Notes: generated by a model not told the origin, from the sequence alone. A stretch of 64,000 bases of DNA from JAMXLO01 sp963799415 (GCA_963799415.1 CAWCXI010000025.1:62001-126000); one strand, 5' to 3'; positions 1-9,181 are shown, numbered from the stretch's first letter. Program-made: numbers and translations.

Positions 1-75
1 AAGCATGAAGCGAGCCGATAACGTTCAAATCCTGATACCAGTCATCATCATTGCAATTGTTCGGGGACGATCATC

Positions 76-546
76 ATGACACGACGTGCGTTTGGCTATG
101 CGGCCCTCGGGGGAGCGTTGTTTCTCGGAGCCTGCGCCCAGAACCCGATGGGACCGACCGTTCAAGTCCTTCCCGGTCCGGGCAAATCATTCTCCGCCTT
201 TCAGAACGATCAGGGGGTCTGCCGACAATTTGCAGATCAGGCGGTAAGAGATCAGGCACAAGGCGCCAACCTGCGCGGGCTCGGCACCGCGGCGATCACC
301 ACAGTGCTCGGTGCGGGATTGGGTGCGGCGATCGGCGGCGGCCAAGGTGCGGCGGTTGGCGCTGCCGCCGGTGCAGTCGGTGGCGCCGGGTTGGGAGCGG
401 TGAGAAGTTCAAACACCCAGAACTCGATCCAGGCGCAGTACGACAATGCCTTCGTCCAGTGTATGTATAGCCTCGGCAACTCAGTGCCCAGCGGTGGCCC
501 AACGATGGTGCAGCCCCAGGCACCCGGGCAGCCGAACACACGGTGA
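76..546 (+). CDS. glycine-zipper lipoprotein
   Basis: A 156-residue exported protein of unknown precise role. The N-terminus carries a twin-arginine-like TRRAF stretch at residues 2-6, a hydrophobic core and a lipobox LGAC with Cys20, so it is probably an outer-membrane or periplasmic lipoprotein. Residues about 68-110 are a glycine/alanine-rich segment with repeated small-residue spacing, typical of glycine-zipper (YMGG-like) domains that pack as a membrane hairpin. The start is preceded by GGGGACG about 8 bases upstream. The last 30 residues are Pro/Gln-rich. Proteins of this type sit in the cell envelope, often as small outer-membrane lipoproteins; no operon partner is visible. Confidence 0.75.
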   Translation: MTRRAFGYAALGGALFLGACAQNPMGPTVQVLPGPGKSFSAFQNDQGVCRQFADQAVRDQAQGANLRGLGTAAITTVLGAGLGAAIGGGQGAAVGAAAGAVGGAGLGAVRSSNTQNSIQAQYDNAFVQCMYSLGNSVPSGGPTMVQPQAPGQPNTR

Positions 547-820
547 CCCGCTTGGGCTTCCCAGTGCGCAGACCGAGCGCAACGTGTCTCGAACACTATC
601 CGCTGTATGCTGGATCCTCGCCCCTTCTATCCCGGGTTCGCCCTCTGATGCCGGCGGCAGCCATTGATACTGGCCCGAGTCCCGAACGTCGCTGAGCTGG
701 TCACGTGTGTTGACAAGGCCCGTTTCTGCTCTCAAACGTCAGATGTGGGCTCACTCAAGCCGACGCCGTCACGCCTTGACCGCGCAAAGGCAAGCACTTC
801 GTAGGGCAGGGGGAGTACCG

Positions 821-1837
821 ATGACACCGCAGGTCTTTTCGACGCAATCTTTGGCCCCGAGCGATCGGCACGACGCCTGGCACGAATGGTTCCGACCCGT
901 GCTCGATGTGGTGGCCTTAGATCGGTCATATAGCGAATTCGTGGCCGAGAACAGCGCGTGGAAACTCGGCTGCCTCGTGATGAGCCGCGTGTCGGCGCCG
1001 CCTGTGCGTGTCGTGCGAACGAAAGCCCAGGTGAGACGGGACCCGGTAGACCACTGGGTGTTGACCTATGCCCAACAGGGCTCGATGTGGGTGAAGGCCG
1101 ACAAGGAATCGTTGGAGGTGCCACCAAGCGTGCCTTACTTGTGGTCGCTGGGCGAAGAATCGGAAAGTGAGCGGACGCGCATCGACCGCTTACAGCTCTT
1201 TCTGCCGCGCGACGAATTCCGTGATATCGCATCTCGGCTCGATGCGGCGTGCGGGTCTGTTTTGGATAGGCCGCTCGGCCATCTTCTCGGCGACTATATG
1301 CTTGCTTTGGAACGACGGTTGCCGGCTCTGACGCCAGGCGAGCTTCCAGCGCTGGCGAACGCAGTGCAAGCCATGATCGCCGCCGCGGTTGCTCCGTCTC
1401 CAGAACGCGTCGCCATCGCGAAAAATCAGATCGAGTTCGGCCGAATGGAGCGGGTGAGAAAGGTCATCCAACGGCACCTCCGCTCTCCCGTTCTCGGCCC
1501 CGCGACGCTATGTCGGCTGGCCGGGGTGTCCCGCTCCAATTTGTACCGCTTGTTTGAGTCCGCCGGCGGAGTAGCTCACTATATTCAAAAACAACGGTTG
1601 CTCGAGGCACACGCCATGCTGAGCAATCCCACGGCCACGATCAAGATTTCGGCGATTGCTGACGATCTGTGCTTCTCAGACGCATCGACTTTCAGTCGCG
1701 CATTCAAGAGGGAATTCGGGTGCAGCCCAGGCGATACGCGATCCGCCGCCATGGCGGGGTTTGCAATTCCCGCCAATACGCGCGAACGAACGGTGGGGGA
1801 TATTGCCGATTTTGGCGACCTGCTGCGGGACTTCTAG
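821..1837 (+). CDS. AraC-family transcriptional regulator
   Basis: A 338-residue DNA-binding regulator. Residues about 10-190 form an AraC-binding-like (cupin-type) sensor region, and residues about 230-330 form the double helix-turn-helix AraC domain, with the conserved LCRLAGVSRSNLYRLF first helix pair and the second repeat ending in FSRAFKREFGCSPG. An upstream in-frame ATG at 707 exists, but the ATG at 821 is preceded by GGGAG and matches the family start. It lies alone between 270 bp and 210 bp of non-coding DNA, so its target and inducer cannot be read from context. The family usually activates a catabolic or stress gene nearby; the closest candidates are the DUF1269 and SLC13 genes. Confidence 0.85.
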   Translation: MTPQVFSTQSLAPSDRHDAWHEWFRPVLDVVALDRSYSEFVAENSAWKLGCLVMSRVSAPPVRVVRTKAQVRRDPVDHWVLTYAQQGSMWVKADKESLEVPPSVPYLWSLGEESESERTRIDRLQLFLPRDEFRDIASRLDAACGSVLDRPLGHLLGDYMLALERRLPALTPGELPALANAVQAMIAAAVAPSPERVAIAKNQIEFGRMERVRKVIQRHLRSPVLGPATLCRLAGVSRSNLYRLFESAGGVAHYIQKQRLLEAHAMLSNPTATIKISAIADDLCFSDASTFSRAFKREFGCSPGDTRSAAMAGFAIPANTRERTVGDIADFGDLLRDF

Positions 1838-2046
1838 CAACGCGGCACGCAATTGCGACGCGATGCCATGGAACGGGATTCCTGGCCAATCCCTGGTGAT
1901 GCGAAGATCGATATGCTGCGCGACAAACGCGCGAATATGGGCGCTCGCGATGCAACCTGAACACGGCCATGCGCTGTCCCAATGCAGATCGGGCCGTTTC
2001 TGCCGGTATCGCCCGGACAGAGCACAAAGACTGCTAAAAGGCCGTA

Positions 2047-2532
2047 ATGATGTCGGACCTGCTGGTAATGGCGTTTTCGACCGAGGCGAAGGCGGAGGCG
2101 GTTCGCCGGACGCTCCTCGACATGCACGAGGATCTTTTGATCGAACCCGGCGATGCGGTCATAGCGACAAATTGCGCATCAGGCCTGGTGAAGCTGAACC
2201 AATTGTTGCGACCAGCGAGGGGGCACGAAGTGCCCCAAATGATTTGGGGCCCGTTGGTCGAGTTACTGTGCAGGACGCCTCTTGGCGGCAGCCTCGCGAA
2301 GCTCGGTATCGACGACGAATTCATGAAGGCAGCAGGCAATACGCTGCGATCGGGCAATGCCGTCCTGCTTTTGTTGATCCGCGAGATGAGCACTGAGAAG
2401 GTTGTGACTGCGCTCCGCGCCGCCGGCGGGAAATTCCTTCGCAGCTCATTTGACGAGTCAAAAAAAGATGCTTTACGGGCGGCGCTTGCGAGGACTGCAC
2501 GCGCGGCGCCAGTTACACGGGTCAAGTCCTGA
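2047..2532 (+). CDS. DUF1269 domain protein
   Basis: A 161-residue protein of the DUF1269 family, whose members are of unknown function and often lie near stress or transporter genes. The recognisable core runs from about residue 35 to 125: a region around RPARGHE, a Trp-Gly-Pro turn, a Gly-rich stretch, the GIDDEFMK segment, and a hydrophobic strand (AVLLLLIREM) shared by the family. The usual glycine-zipper hydrophobic segment is weak here, so it may be soluble. AAAGG about 6 bases upstream serves as ribosome site. It ends 14 bases before the SLC13 permease start, so the two are probably cotranscribed. Confidence 0.7.
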   Translation: MMSDLLVMAFSTEAKAEAVRRTLLDMHEDLLIEPGDAVIATNCASGLVKLNQLLRPARGHEVPQMIWGPLVELLCRTPLGGSLAKLGIDDEFMKAAGNTLRSGNAVLLLLIREMSTEKVVTALRAAGGKFLRSSFDESKKDALRAALARTARAAPVTRVKS

Positions 2533-2545
2533 TGAGCCGCTGATC

Positions 2546-4381
2546 ATGACCACGGATCTCGTCGTCATTCTCGTTCTGCTGGCGGCAGCGATCGCGATGT
2601 TCATCGTCGGCCGTCCGCGCATGGACGCCGTCGCGTTGATCATGATCGCGGTGATGCCATTTACGGGCATCATCTCCATGAATGAAGCTCTGGCGGGATT
2701 TGCCGACTCCAACATTGTCCTGATCGCTGCGCTGTTCGTCATCGGTGAAGGCCTGGTCCGCACGGGCGTCGCCAGACGACTTGGCGACTGGCTGAATGCA
2801 TCGGCAGGGTCGAGCGAAACGCGCCTCGTTGTTCTGCTGATGTTGGTGGTCGGCGGTCTCGGCTCGTTGATGAGTTCGACGGCGGTCGTCGCAATATTCA
2901 TCCCGGTTGTCCTGCGCATCTGCAGCACTACAGGCACGCCACCTGGTCGGCTCATGATGCCGCTTAGCGTGGCCGCACTCATGAGCGGCATGATGACGCT
3001 CGTGGCGACCGCGCCAAACCTGGTCGTGAACGCGGAACTCGCGCGGCACGGTATGGCAGGATTTCGCTTCTTCAGTTTCACGCCGTTCGGGCTGCCGGTG
3101 CTGATACTCGGCATAATCTACATGGTCGTCGCACGAAGAATGTTGTCCTCGGACCCGGTAGAACCAACTCCCGCGAGTCGACGCCCGAGCCTGCAGACGT
3201 GGATCGATCATTATCGACTTGCCGACAGGGAATACCGAGTACGCGTGAAATCCGGCTCACCGATATTGGGGAAGCGCCTCGAGGAGCTGCCCTTGCGAGC
3301 GTCAGGCATAAACATTGTGGCAATCGTCCGCAGGCTCACACTCGGAACCGAGATGATCCGCCCTGTTGCCCAGACAGAGCTTCAGGTTGACGACGTGCTG
3401 CTTGTCGACGCGCTCGCGCCGGAGGCCGAGATGGCGGGACTCCGCGACAGATTTGCGCTCGAACCCCTGCCGCTTGGCGACGACGGTAAGTATTTCACCG
3501 ATGCACGGCATGAGATTGGCATGGTCGAGGCCATTGTTCCTTCCGACTCGCAACTGATCGACCAGACCGTCCTGGAGGCCAAAGTCCGCGCAGAACATGG
3601 CCTGACAGTGATCGGCCTCCGTCGCGGTCGAGTTGCACTTGGACGTGGCCTTCTCGGCGCAAGACTTCACATCGGAGACACGCTGCTTCTGGTCGGATTC
3701 TGGGCGGACATCAAGCGCCTTCACGTTGAAGGTGGGAACATGGTGGTGCTCAACATGCCGGCTGAACTCGACGACGCGCTGCCAAATGCGGGCAGAGCAC
3801 TCCACGCGCTGGCTGTTCTTGCGCTCGTGATCGGGCTGATGGTCAGCGGTGTTGTGCCGAACGTGCAGGCTGCCCTGATCGGATGTCTCCTCATGGGTAT
3901 GCTGGGCTGTGTCGATCTGAACAGCGCCTATCGGTCGATCAGTTGGAAAAGTCTTATATTGATCGTCGGGATGATGCCGTTCTCAGTTGCACTGCAACGA
4001 ACCGGTGGTGTCGATTTGGCCGCTGATGGGATGGTGGCCTTGATAGGTAACGCCGAGCCGCAACTCGTGATGGGAATGCTGTTCGTTGTAACGGCGTTGT
4101 TGGGCCTTTTCATCTCGAACACCGCGACAGCTGTCTTGATGGCCCCGATTGCACTCGCGATCGCTGTCGATCTCAAGGCTTCACCATATCCGTTTGCAAT
4201 GATCGTGGCATTGGCGGCATCGTCCGCCTTCATGACGCCGATCTCCTCGCCAGTGAACACGCTCGTAGTTGGACCCGGCAATTATGAATTCGGGGATTTT
4301 GTCAAAGTCGGCGTACCATTCACAATTGTCGTTCTGATCGTCAGTGTCTTGCTTGTGCCTTGGCTGCTACCTCTGTACTAA
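2546..4381 (+). CDS. SLC13-family permease with two TrkA-C domains
   Basis: A 611-residue inner-membrane anion symporter of the SLC13/DASS type, probably moving sulfate or dicarboxylates with Na+ or H+. About four to five membrane helices precede residue 215; residues about 225-400 hold two cytosolic RCK-C (TrkA-C) domains, and the remaining helices follow. The two-part SNT signature expected of the family is visible as SSTAVV early and ISNTATAV late. An in-frame ATG lies at 2450, but that extension overlaps the preceding gene and is not hydrophobic; the ATG at 2546 begins directly with a transmembrane helix. It follows the DUF1269 gene closely and ends 34 bases before a convergent gene. Confidence 0.88.
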   Translation: MTTDLVVILVLLAAAIAMFIVGRPRMDAVALIMIAVMPFTGIISMNEALAGFADSNIVLIAALFVIGEGLVRTGVARRLGDWLNASAGSSETRLVVLLMLVVGGLGSLMSSTAVVAIFIPVVLRICSTTGTPPGRLMMPLSVAALMSGMMTLVATAPNLVVNAELARHGMAGFRFFSFTPFGLPVLILGIIYMVVARRMLSSDPVEPTPASRRPSLQTWIDHYRLADREYRVRVKSGSPILGKRLEELPLRASGINIVAIVRRLTLGTEMIRPVAQTELQVDDVLLVDALAPEAEMAGLRDRFALEPLPLGDDGKYFTDARHEIGMVEAIVPSDSQLIDQTVLEAKVRAEHGLTVIGLRRGRVALGRGLLGARLHIGDTLLLVGFWADIKRLHVEGGNMVVLNMPAELDDALPNAGRALHALAVLALVIGLMVSGVVPNVQAALIGCLLMGMLGCVDLNSAYRSISWKSLILIVGMMPFSVALQRTGGVDLAADGMVALIGNAEPQLVMGMLFVVTALLGLFISNTATAVLMAPIALAIAVDLKASPYPFAMIVALAASSAFMTPISSPVNTLVVGPGNYEFGDFVKVGVPFTIVVLIVSVLLVPWLLPLY

Positions 4382-4415
4382 CAGTTTTGGTCCCTGTGCC
4401 ACGCACCCAGCCGAC

Positions 4416-5264
4416 CTATTTCTCCCAAGCCGGCATTTCGAGGCGCATCCCGTGCGTGCCTTCGTACTTCGCCACCTCCGGCGACTTCCATCTGGTCAGC
4501 AGACGCGCGTCCACCGCATATATCTCCACCCCCAGCGGCCGGCACACATCGATCGGATCGCGCGCGCCAGGGCCCCATAGCGGCACCGACAGATCGCCGC
4601 CCGGACACGCCGAGATCGCGCACAGCAGGTCTATCTCGGCGAAGAATTCCAGATGGTCGCCCGGCTTCGCCGGACATGCACGCATAAAGTACTGATCGTC
4701 CGAATTCAGCCCGGTGACCTGAAACACGTTCAGCACGTCATGCACGTCGAACTCGGTCAGACCGTACGGCGCGACGGCGCGCACCAAATTTGAGTGGCAA
4801 TGGAAGTCGAAGTCCACCCCCATCAGCAGCCGGTTCACGTAAGGATCGCAGCGCGTGCCGAGCAGGTCGTGCACGCGGCCACCCACCTGATCTATGCCGT
4901 AACCGGACAGGCTGTCACTGGTGATCGTTACCAGCGGCCGCAGATACGGCAGGTTCGACCAGAGGCGATCGAAGGTGCTGACATGCGCCGCCTGGAGCTG
5001 TCGCGAACGCGAGGCCCACATCCGCTCGCGCGGATTGTGCGCATTCCAGATGTTCAGATCACCAACCTGCGGACCGTCGATGGTAACGATGCGGAACACG
5101 TGCCCTGCCGGCACGCGCCAGGCACGCCCCGATCGGATCGGCACGACCAGTTGCTCGATCAGCCGGCGCGCACCCTGCTCCTGCGCGATGCGCTGGTAGA
5201 ATGCGCGGTCGACATCAAGCGGTGAGCCTTTGCTGGCTTGATAGGCCGGAGCGATGTTCGGCAT
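4416..5264 (-). CDS. DUF1989 / urea carboxylase-associated family protein
   Basis: A 282-residue cytosolic protein of the DUF1989 family, found beside urea carboxylase and other nitrogen-compound catabolic genes; the biochemical activity is not settled. Family features seen are the N-terminal barrel strand leading to GPQVGDLNIWN, a central SDSLSGYGID loop, the DFHCHSN and FDVHDVLNVF segments, and the conserved Cys in the CPAKPGDHLEF stretch. The ATG at 5264 is preceded by GAGGAG at a 7-base spacing and starts 4 bases after the stop of the LLM oxidoreductase gene, whose end holds the ribosome site, so they are translationally linked. A 15-base longer start at 5279 lacks such a site. Confidence 0.82.
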   Translation of the reverse strand: MPNIAPAYQASKGSPLDVDRAFYQRIAQEQGARRLIEQLVVPIRSGRAWRVPAGHVFRIVTIDGPQVGDLNIWNAHNPRERMWASRSRQLQAAHVSTFDRLWSNLPYLRPLVTITSDSLSGYGIDQVGGRVHDLLGTRCDPYVNRLLMGVDFDFHCHSNLVRAVAPYGLTEFDVHDVLNVFQVTGLNSDDQYFMRACPAKPGDHLEFFAEIDLLCAISACPGGDLSVPLWGPGARDPIDVCRPLGVEIYAVDARLLTRWKSPEVAKYEGTHGMRLEMPAWEK

Positions 5265-5268
5265 CTGG

Positions 5269-6303
5269 TCACTCCTCACTTAGAGCGGGCCTCACCTCAG
5301 TCGCGAACAGATCGAGCGACCGGCGCGCCTCCTCCGTCGTAAGATCGCCCCACTGAAATGCTGCGCACAGGTAGTTGTGCTTCGGCCCGACCGCAGCGAC
5401 AAGGCCCCGCAGCTTGTCGCGCACCGTGGCGGCCGAACCGGCAAGCACGTGCCCGGCCTCGATCATCGCTTCGACATTGACGCCACCCGTCTGCGGCAGT
5501 GCCGCGGAAGGGGGAATGCCGCCTTCGATTCTGACCTCGGTCGCATGAAAATGCTCAGCGTAGGCAACAAATGCTCGGCGCGCCAGCGACAGAGCCTCGG
5601 CATCGGTGTCCGCCACGACGATATGTCGCGTCGAGCCGACCAGCGGATCCTCACCCATGAAGCGAAGATCCTTGCGCGCGCGTCCTGCCTCCCAGATCTG
5701 CCAATACTGCTCCACCATCTCATGCGTCGGGCGTCCCAACCCATTCATCCCCTGCTCCGCCGCACGCTGCAGATTCCCCGCGTACCAGAATCGTGGATAC
5801 GGCCTCTGCACCATCTCGAAATGCACCGGCACGTCGTCGTACTGGAAACGCTCTCCGTGATGCGTGATCCGCCCGGTGCTCAATCCTTGCAGCACGATCG
5901 ACAGCACTTCATCGTACGCATCGCGCGTTTGAAGGACGTCGCTGCCAAACCACTCGTGCTCCACGTCACGTATGCCGCGCCCGACGCCCGGCATGAAGCG
6001 GCCATGCGAGAGCTGATCCATCATGCAGATCTCCTGCACCAGCCGCGTCGGATGATACAGCGGCAGGCACAGCACCATCGTGCCCAGTCGGATCTTCGTC
6101 GTGCGTCGCGCCGCTGCGGCGAGGAACACGATCGGCGACGGCGCCATATCGAGAGTCGTGAAGTGATGCTCGGCGATGTGGTAGCCGTAAAACCCCAGCT
6201 CCTCCGCGTGTCGGATCAGCTCGATGCGTTCATCGTACTGCTGCCAAAGCGGCATATCCGACCGCTGCTCGAAATGGTCCCACCAACCGAATTGCAATGT
6301 CAT
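5269..6303 (-). CDS. LLM-class flavin-dependent monooxygenase
   Basis: A 344-residue bacterial-luciferase-like enzyme that would use reduced FMN and O2 (or F420) to oxidise a small substrate. It shows the N-terminal strand MTLQFGWWDHF, the HAEELGFYGYHIAEHHF segment typical of the TIM-barrel family, and the RIRLGTMV and GRFMPGVGRG strands that line the flavin site. The ATG at 6303 is chosen because the frame upstream of it (to 6609) has no family similarity and runs antisense to the divergent prpF-like gene. It is the first gene of a pair with the DUF1989 gene. The substrate is unknown; the neighbourhood suggests catabolism of a nitrogenous or carboxylic compound. Confidence 0.86.
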   Translation of the reverse strand: MTLQFGWWDHFEQRSDMPLWQQYDERIELIRHAEELGFYGYHIAEHHFTTLDMAPSPIVFLAAAARRTTKIRLGTMVLCLPLYHPTRLVQEICMMDQLSHGRFMPGVGRGIRDVEHEWFGSDVLQTRDAYDEVLSIVLQGLSTGRITHHGERFQYDDVPVHFEMVQRPYPRFWYAGNLQRAAEQGMNGLGRPTHEMVEQYWQIWEAGRARKDLRFMGEDPLVGSTRHIVVADTDAEALSLARRAFVAYAEHFHATEVRIEGGIPPSAALPQTGGVNVEAMIEAGHVLAGSAATVRDKLRGLVAAVGPKHNYLCAAFQWGDLTTEEARRSLDLFATEVRPALSEE

Positions 6304-6382
6304 GGAGCTACTCCCCGGTCTGACGCCAAGCTTGACCCATCTTTCCCCGCTGGCAATCCTCCGACCAACCCTGGAGGCGCCG

Positions 6383-7519
6383 ATGCCGCTGCTGTCCCTT
6401 CCCGCGGTGTTCATGCGTGGCGGCACCAGCCGCGCGGTGATGTTCCATGCGCGCGACCTGCCGGATCGCGCCGAATGGGATCCGATCTTTCTCGCCGCCA
6501 TGGGCAGCCCCGATCCCAGCGGACGCCAGCTCAATGGCATGGGCGGCGGCATCTCATCGCTGTCGAAGGTCTGTGTCCTGGCGCCGTCGGATCGCGCCGA
6601 TGCTGACATCGACTACACATTCGCCCAGGTGCAGATCCGCGATCCGCGCGTGGACTATCGCAGCAACTGCGGCAACATGAGTTCGGCCGTTGGGCCGTTC
6701 GCGGTGGATGAAGGCATCGTGCGGCCGAACGGCGACGCGGCCACTGTGCGGATCTTCAACACCAACACGCAGAAGATCATTCGCTCCACCTTCCCTTTGG
6801 AGGATGGCCGCGCGGCGACCGATGGCGACCTGGCGATCCCTGGCGTCGCAGGCACCGGAGCGCCGGTAAGGGTGGACTTCCTGGCCCCTGGTGGTGCCAC
6901 CACCGGCCGACTGCTGCCGACCGGCAAGTCCATGGATCGGCTGGATGTTCCCGGTGGTCCAATCGAAGTTTCGATGATCGATGCCGCCAACGCCTGCGCG
7001 TTCGTGCGTGCGCGGGACCTGGGGCTGAGCGGGCGCGAACTGCCGGAGGAGCTGGAGCGCGACCCCGCTCTGCTGGAGCGGCTCCAGTCTATCCGACGGC
7101 AGGCCTCCATCGCCATGGGCATAGCGCGGGATAACGCCGAAGCGCGGACGGTCGCCGCAGTTCCGATCATCGGCTTCGTCGCGCCGCCGATGGATGCGCC
7201 CACCTTGTCGGGCGATCCGATTGCCGCGGCGGAGGTCGATCTGACGGCGCGGTTCCTCTCGAACGGGCAGCCGCATCGAGCGCTGCCCCTAACCGCCTCG
7301 CTGTGTACCGCCGTCGCGGCCAACATCGCGGGAACGTTGGTGGCCGAAGCGCTGGCACCGGGAGCGGGCGCGCAGGTGCGCATCGGCATGCCCTCAGGCA
7401 TCCTGACCGTGGGCGCCGACGTAGGTCAGAACGGCGCCGGCCAGTGGGTGGCGCACAGCGGGGCGTTCTACCGCACCGCCAGGCGGCTGTTCGACGGTCG
7501 CATCTACGTCCCGCGCTAA
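6383..7519 (+). CDS. PrpF-like tautomerase/isomerase (DUF453)
   Basis: A 378-residue member of the PrpF/DUF453 family with the diaminopimelate-epimerase fold, which isomerises unsaturated tricarboxylates (aconitate isomerase, methylaconitate isomerase or 4-oxalomesaconate tautomerase). Visible family segments are MRGGTSRAV near the N-terminus, the GRQLNGMGGGISSLSK stretch, the CGNMSSAVGPFAV loop and the MPSGILTVGA segment near the end. The ATG at 6383 follows CTGGAGGCG at a good spacing; a longer frame start at 6224 is antisense to the neighbouring gene. It is divergent from the LLM gene with 79 bases between them, space for a shared regulatory region. Substrate cannot be fixed from sequence. 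Confidence 0.85.
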   Translation: MPLLSLPAVFMRGGTSRAVMFHARDLPDRAEWDPIFLAAMGSPDPSGRQLNGMGGGISSLSKVCVLAPSDRADADIDYTFAQVQIRDPRVDYRSNCGNMSSAVGPFAVDEGIVRPNGDAATVRIFNTNTQKIIRSTFPLEDGRAATDGDLAIPGVAGTGAPVRVDFLAPGGATTGRLLPTGKSMDRLDVPGGPIEVSMIDAANACAFVRARDLGLSGRELPEELERDPALLERLQSIRRQASIAMGIARDNAEARTVAAVPIIGFVAPPMDAPTLSGDPIAAAEVDLTARFLSNGQPHRALPLTASLCTAVAANIAGTLVAEALAPGAGAQVRIGMPSGILTVGADVGQNGAGQWVAHSGAFYRTARRLFDGRIYVPR

Positions 7520-7523
7520 GCGT

Positions 7524-8357
7524 TCAGGCCGCTCGCGCGCCGGTGTGAATGATCGTCCCAACGTGCTCGCCACGCAGTGCCGCCGTGAGCCTGCCTGGCA
7601 CGAGCCCGTTTATGACCTGCACGCGCTCGATGTGGCGGGCGGTTGCCATGACCTCGAGAAGCGCACGGTCAAACGGCAACGTGCCCTGGAGCTTTGCAAG
7701 ATCGACCACGTTCGCCTCGCGCAGAAGCTGCGCCTGCTCTCCGCCGGGGTTCTTGGGGTCGATGGTGTACACCCCATCGACGTCCTCAACGATCGTGAGG
7801 CCAGCCGCGCCCAGCGCGTCCGCCAACAGGAATGCACCCGTGTCAGCCCTGTGGATTGGAATGCGTGAATGAGGGAACTCGTGATGGTGATACGGAGGGA
7901 ACCCGCTCCCGACCACGGCGCGGGCCGCGGTGAGATGAATCGCGAGTTGGTTCGCGATGGTGGGATGCTCCACGTAGGAGACACCTTCCGGCGCAAGCAG
8001 CGACGCGAGAATGTGGCCGTTCTGGCCAGCTTCGCTCGCGGCAAGCGGGGCAAGTGACCCGACCGGCAGGCCGAGATCGAGGCCGACGCTGTAAAGGTGG
8101 CGGGCACGGATGCCAGCACCGGTCAGTATGAGCAGACGGTGTTCTGGCAGTAGCTTCCGGAGTTCGTCCACGACTGGAAGGATCGCCTCCGGGCCGCGAT
8201 CCATGATTGAGCAGCCGCCAATCTTCACGACCTGCAGCCAGGGCAGGATCCGGATCGGGTGCCCCCCAGCAACGGGGCGGGTGAGGTCGCTGTCCAGCAG
8301 AGTCTGCCGCGCCAGTGCCGAGGCGACGTGCTTGATGGTGTTCGTGGTTTCGGACAT
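7524..8357 (-). CDS. mosA: molybdenum storage protein alpha subunit
   Basis: A 277-residue amino-acid-kinase-fold protein. From start to end it reads like the alpha subunit of the Azotobacter vinelandii molybdenum storage protein (276 residues): the IKHV...LARQTL opening, RPVAG, LPWLQVVKIGG, LAPLAASEAGQNGHIL, and the closing GLVPGRLTAALRGEHVGT. Polymolybdate-binding positions known in the Azotobacter subunit (Glu129, His140, His156) fall at Glu130, His141 and His157 here, shifted by one by an extra residue near position 49. The protein is cytosolic; in the known system an alpha3beta3 hexamer uses ATP to store about a hundred Mo atoms as oxide clusters. It lies 11 bases behind mosB. Confidence 0.93.
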   Translation of the reverse strand: MSETTNTIKHVASALARQTLLDSDLTRPVAGGHPIRILPWLQVVKIGGCSIMDRGPEAILPVVDELRKLLPEHRLLILTGAGIRARHLYSVGLDLGLPVGSLAPLAASEAGQNGHILASLLAPEGVSYVEHPTIANQLAIHLTAARAVVGSGFPPYHHHEFPHSRIPIHRADTGAFLLADALGAAGLTIVEDVDGVYTIDPKNPGGEQAQLLREANVVDLAKLQGTLPFDRALLEVMATARHIERVQVINGLVPGRLTAALRGEHVGTIIHTGARAA

Positions 8358-8368
8358 GGCGCGGTCCT

Positions 8369-9181
8369 CTAGCTCGCGGTGATGATGGTGCCGACGTGCT
8401 CGCCGTTGAGCGCACGGGTGAGGTTGCCGGGAACCAGGCCGTTCACAACCTGCACCTCGCGGACGTGGCGGGCCGCCTTGAGCAGATCGAGCATCGGGAA
8501 CTCAAGGATCGAGTCGTGGAGCCCCCGCGCCATCATCTCGTCCACTGAGATCTTTGGAATCAAAGTGGCATCTTTCGAGGTTTTCGGATTCGCTGTGTAG
8601 AGGCCGTCTTCATCCTTCACGAAGATCATCGCCTTGCAGCCAAACTGCTCGGCGACGAGGTAACATCCGGCATCCGTGCGGTAGGGCGGTATGACACCCT
8701 CGGGAGCCGGGCGCATCCACATGCCGTAGGGCGGCATGCCGCTGAAGACGACGGCGTTCACCTCGGCGAGGTAGAGCGGCACCGCCGATAGCCCAGCGCC
8801 ATCGACCGCGGAGATGCCATATTTGGCAAGGAGCGTGCCCAGGATTACCGCGTTCTGATTGGCAACCGAGGCGCCAAGCTGCGAGAGCACACCCGCCGGC
8901 AGGCCTAACCGCGCCGCGATCGAGTACAGGTGCCGAGCCCGAGTGCCCGCTCCGGTCCCAATAAGCAGCTTGTGGGTCGTGCGGACAGCAACGATCTCAT
9001 CCACGAGCGGGTAGACGGCTGCCCGGCCCCGGTCGATGACACTCTGGCCGCCGATCTTTATCACCGTCGCGTCCGGCAGGATCCGAAAGTCCGCCGCTCC
9101 CTCCGCTGCCGCCAGAAGTTGCGGGTCGGTCAGCGACCGCTGCATGAGGAGAGCCTCGAGCTCTGCCGTCGTGTCGGCCAT
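8369..9181 (-). CDS. mosB: molybdenum storage protein beta subunit
   Basis: A 270-residue partner of the alpha subunit, the same length as Azotobacter MosB and nearly collinear with it: AELE.LLMQRSLTDPQL opening, FRILPDATVIKIGGQSVIDRG, LLIGTGAGTRARHLYSIA, the PPYRTDAGC loop, FVKDEDGLYTANPKTS and VNGLVPGNLTRAL ending. The kinase-type nucleotide pocket (KIGGQS, GTGAG) is intact. The ATG at 9181 has AAGGAA about 7 bases upstream; an in-frame start at 9241 adds 20 unrelated residues. It is the first gene of the two-gene unit. No mod, nif, vnf or anf gene is visible around it, so the purpose of Mo storage here must be read from the rest of the genome. Confidence 0.93.
   Translation of the reverse strand: MADTTAELEALLMQRSLTDPQLLAAAEGAADFRILPDATVIKIGGQSVIDRGRAAVYPLVDEIVAVRTTHKLLIGTGAGTRARHLYSIAARLGLPAGVLSQLGASVANQNAVILGTLLAKYGISAVDGAGLSAVPLYLAEVNAVVFSGMPPYGMWMRPAPEGVIPPYRTDAGCYLVAEQFGCKAMIFVKDEDGLYTANPKTSKDATLIPKISVDEMMARGLHDSILEFPMLDLLKAARHVREVQVVNGLVPGNLTRALNGEHVGTIITAS

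Noticed and set aside
5377..6606. A 409-codon plus-strand open frame
   Set aside because: Antisense to the LLM oxidoreductase and low in any recognisable pattern; His/Arg-rich composition marks it as a shadow.
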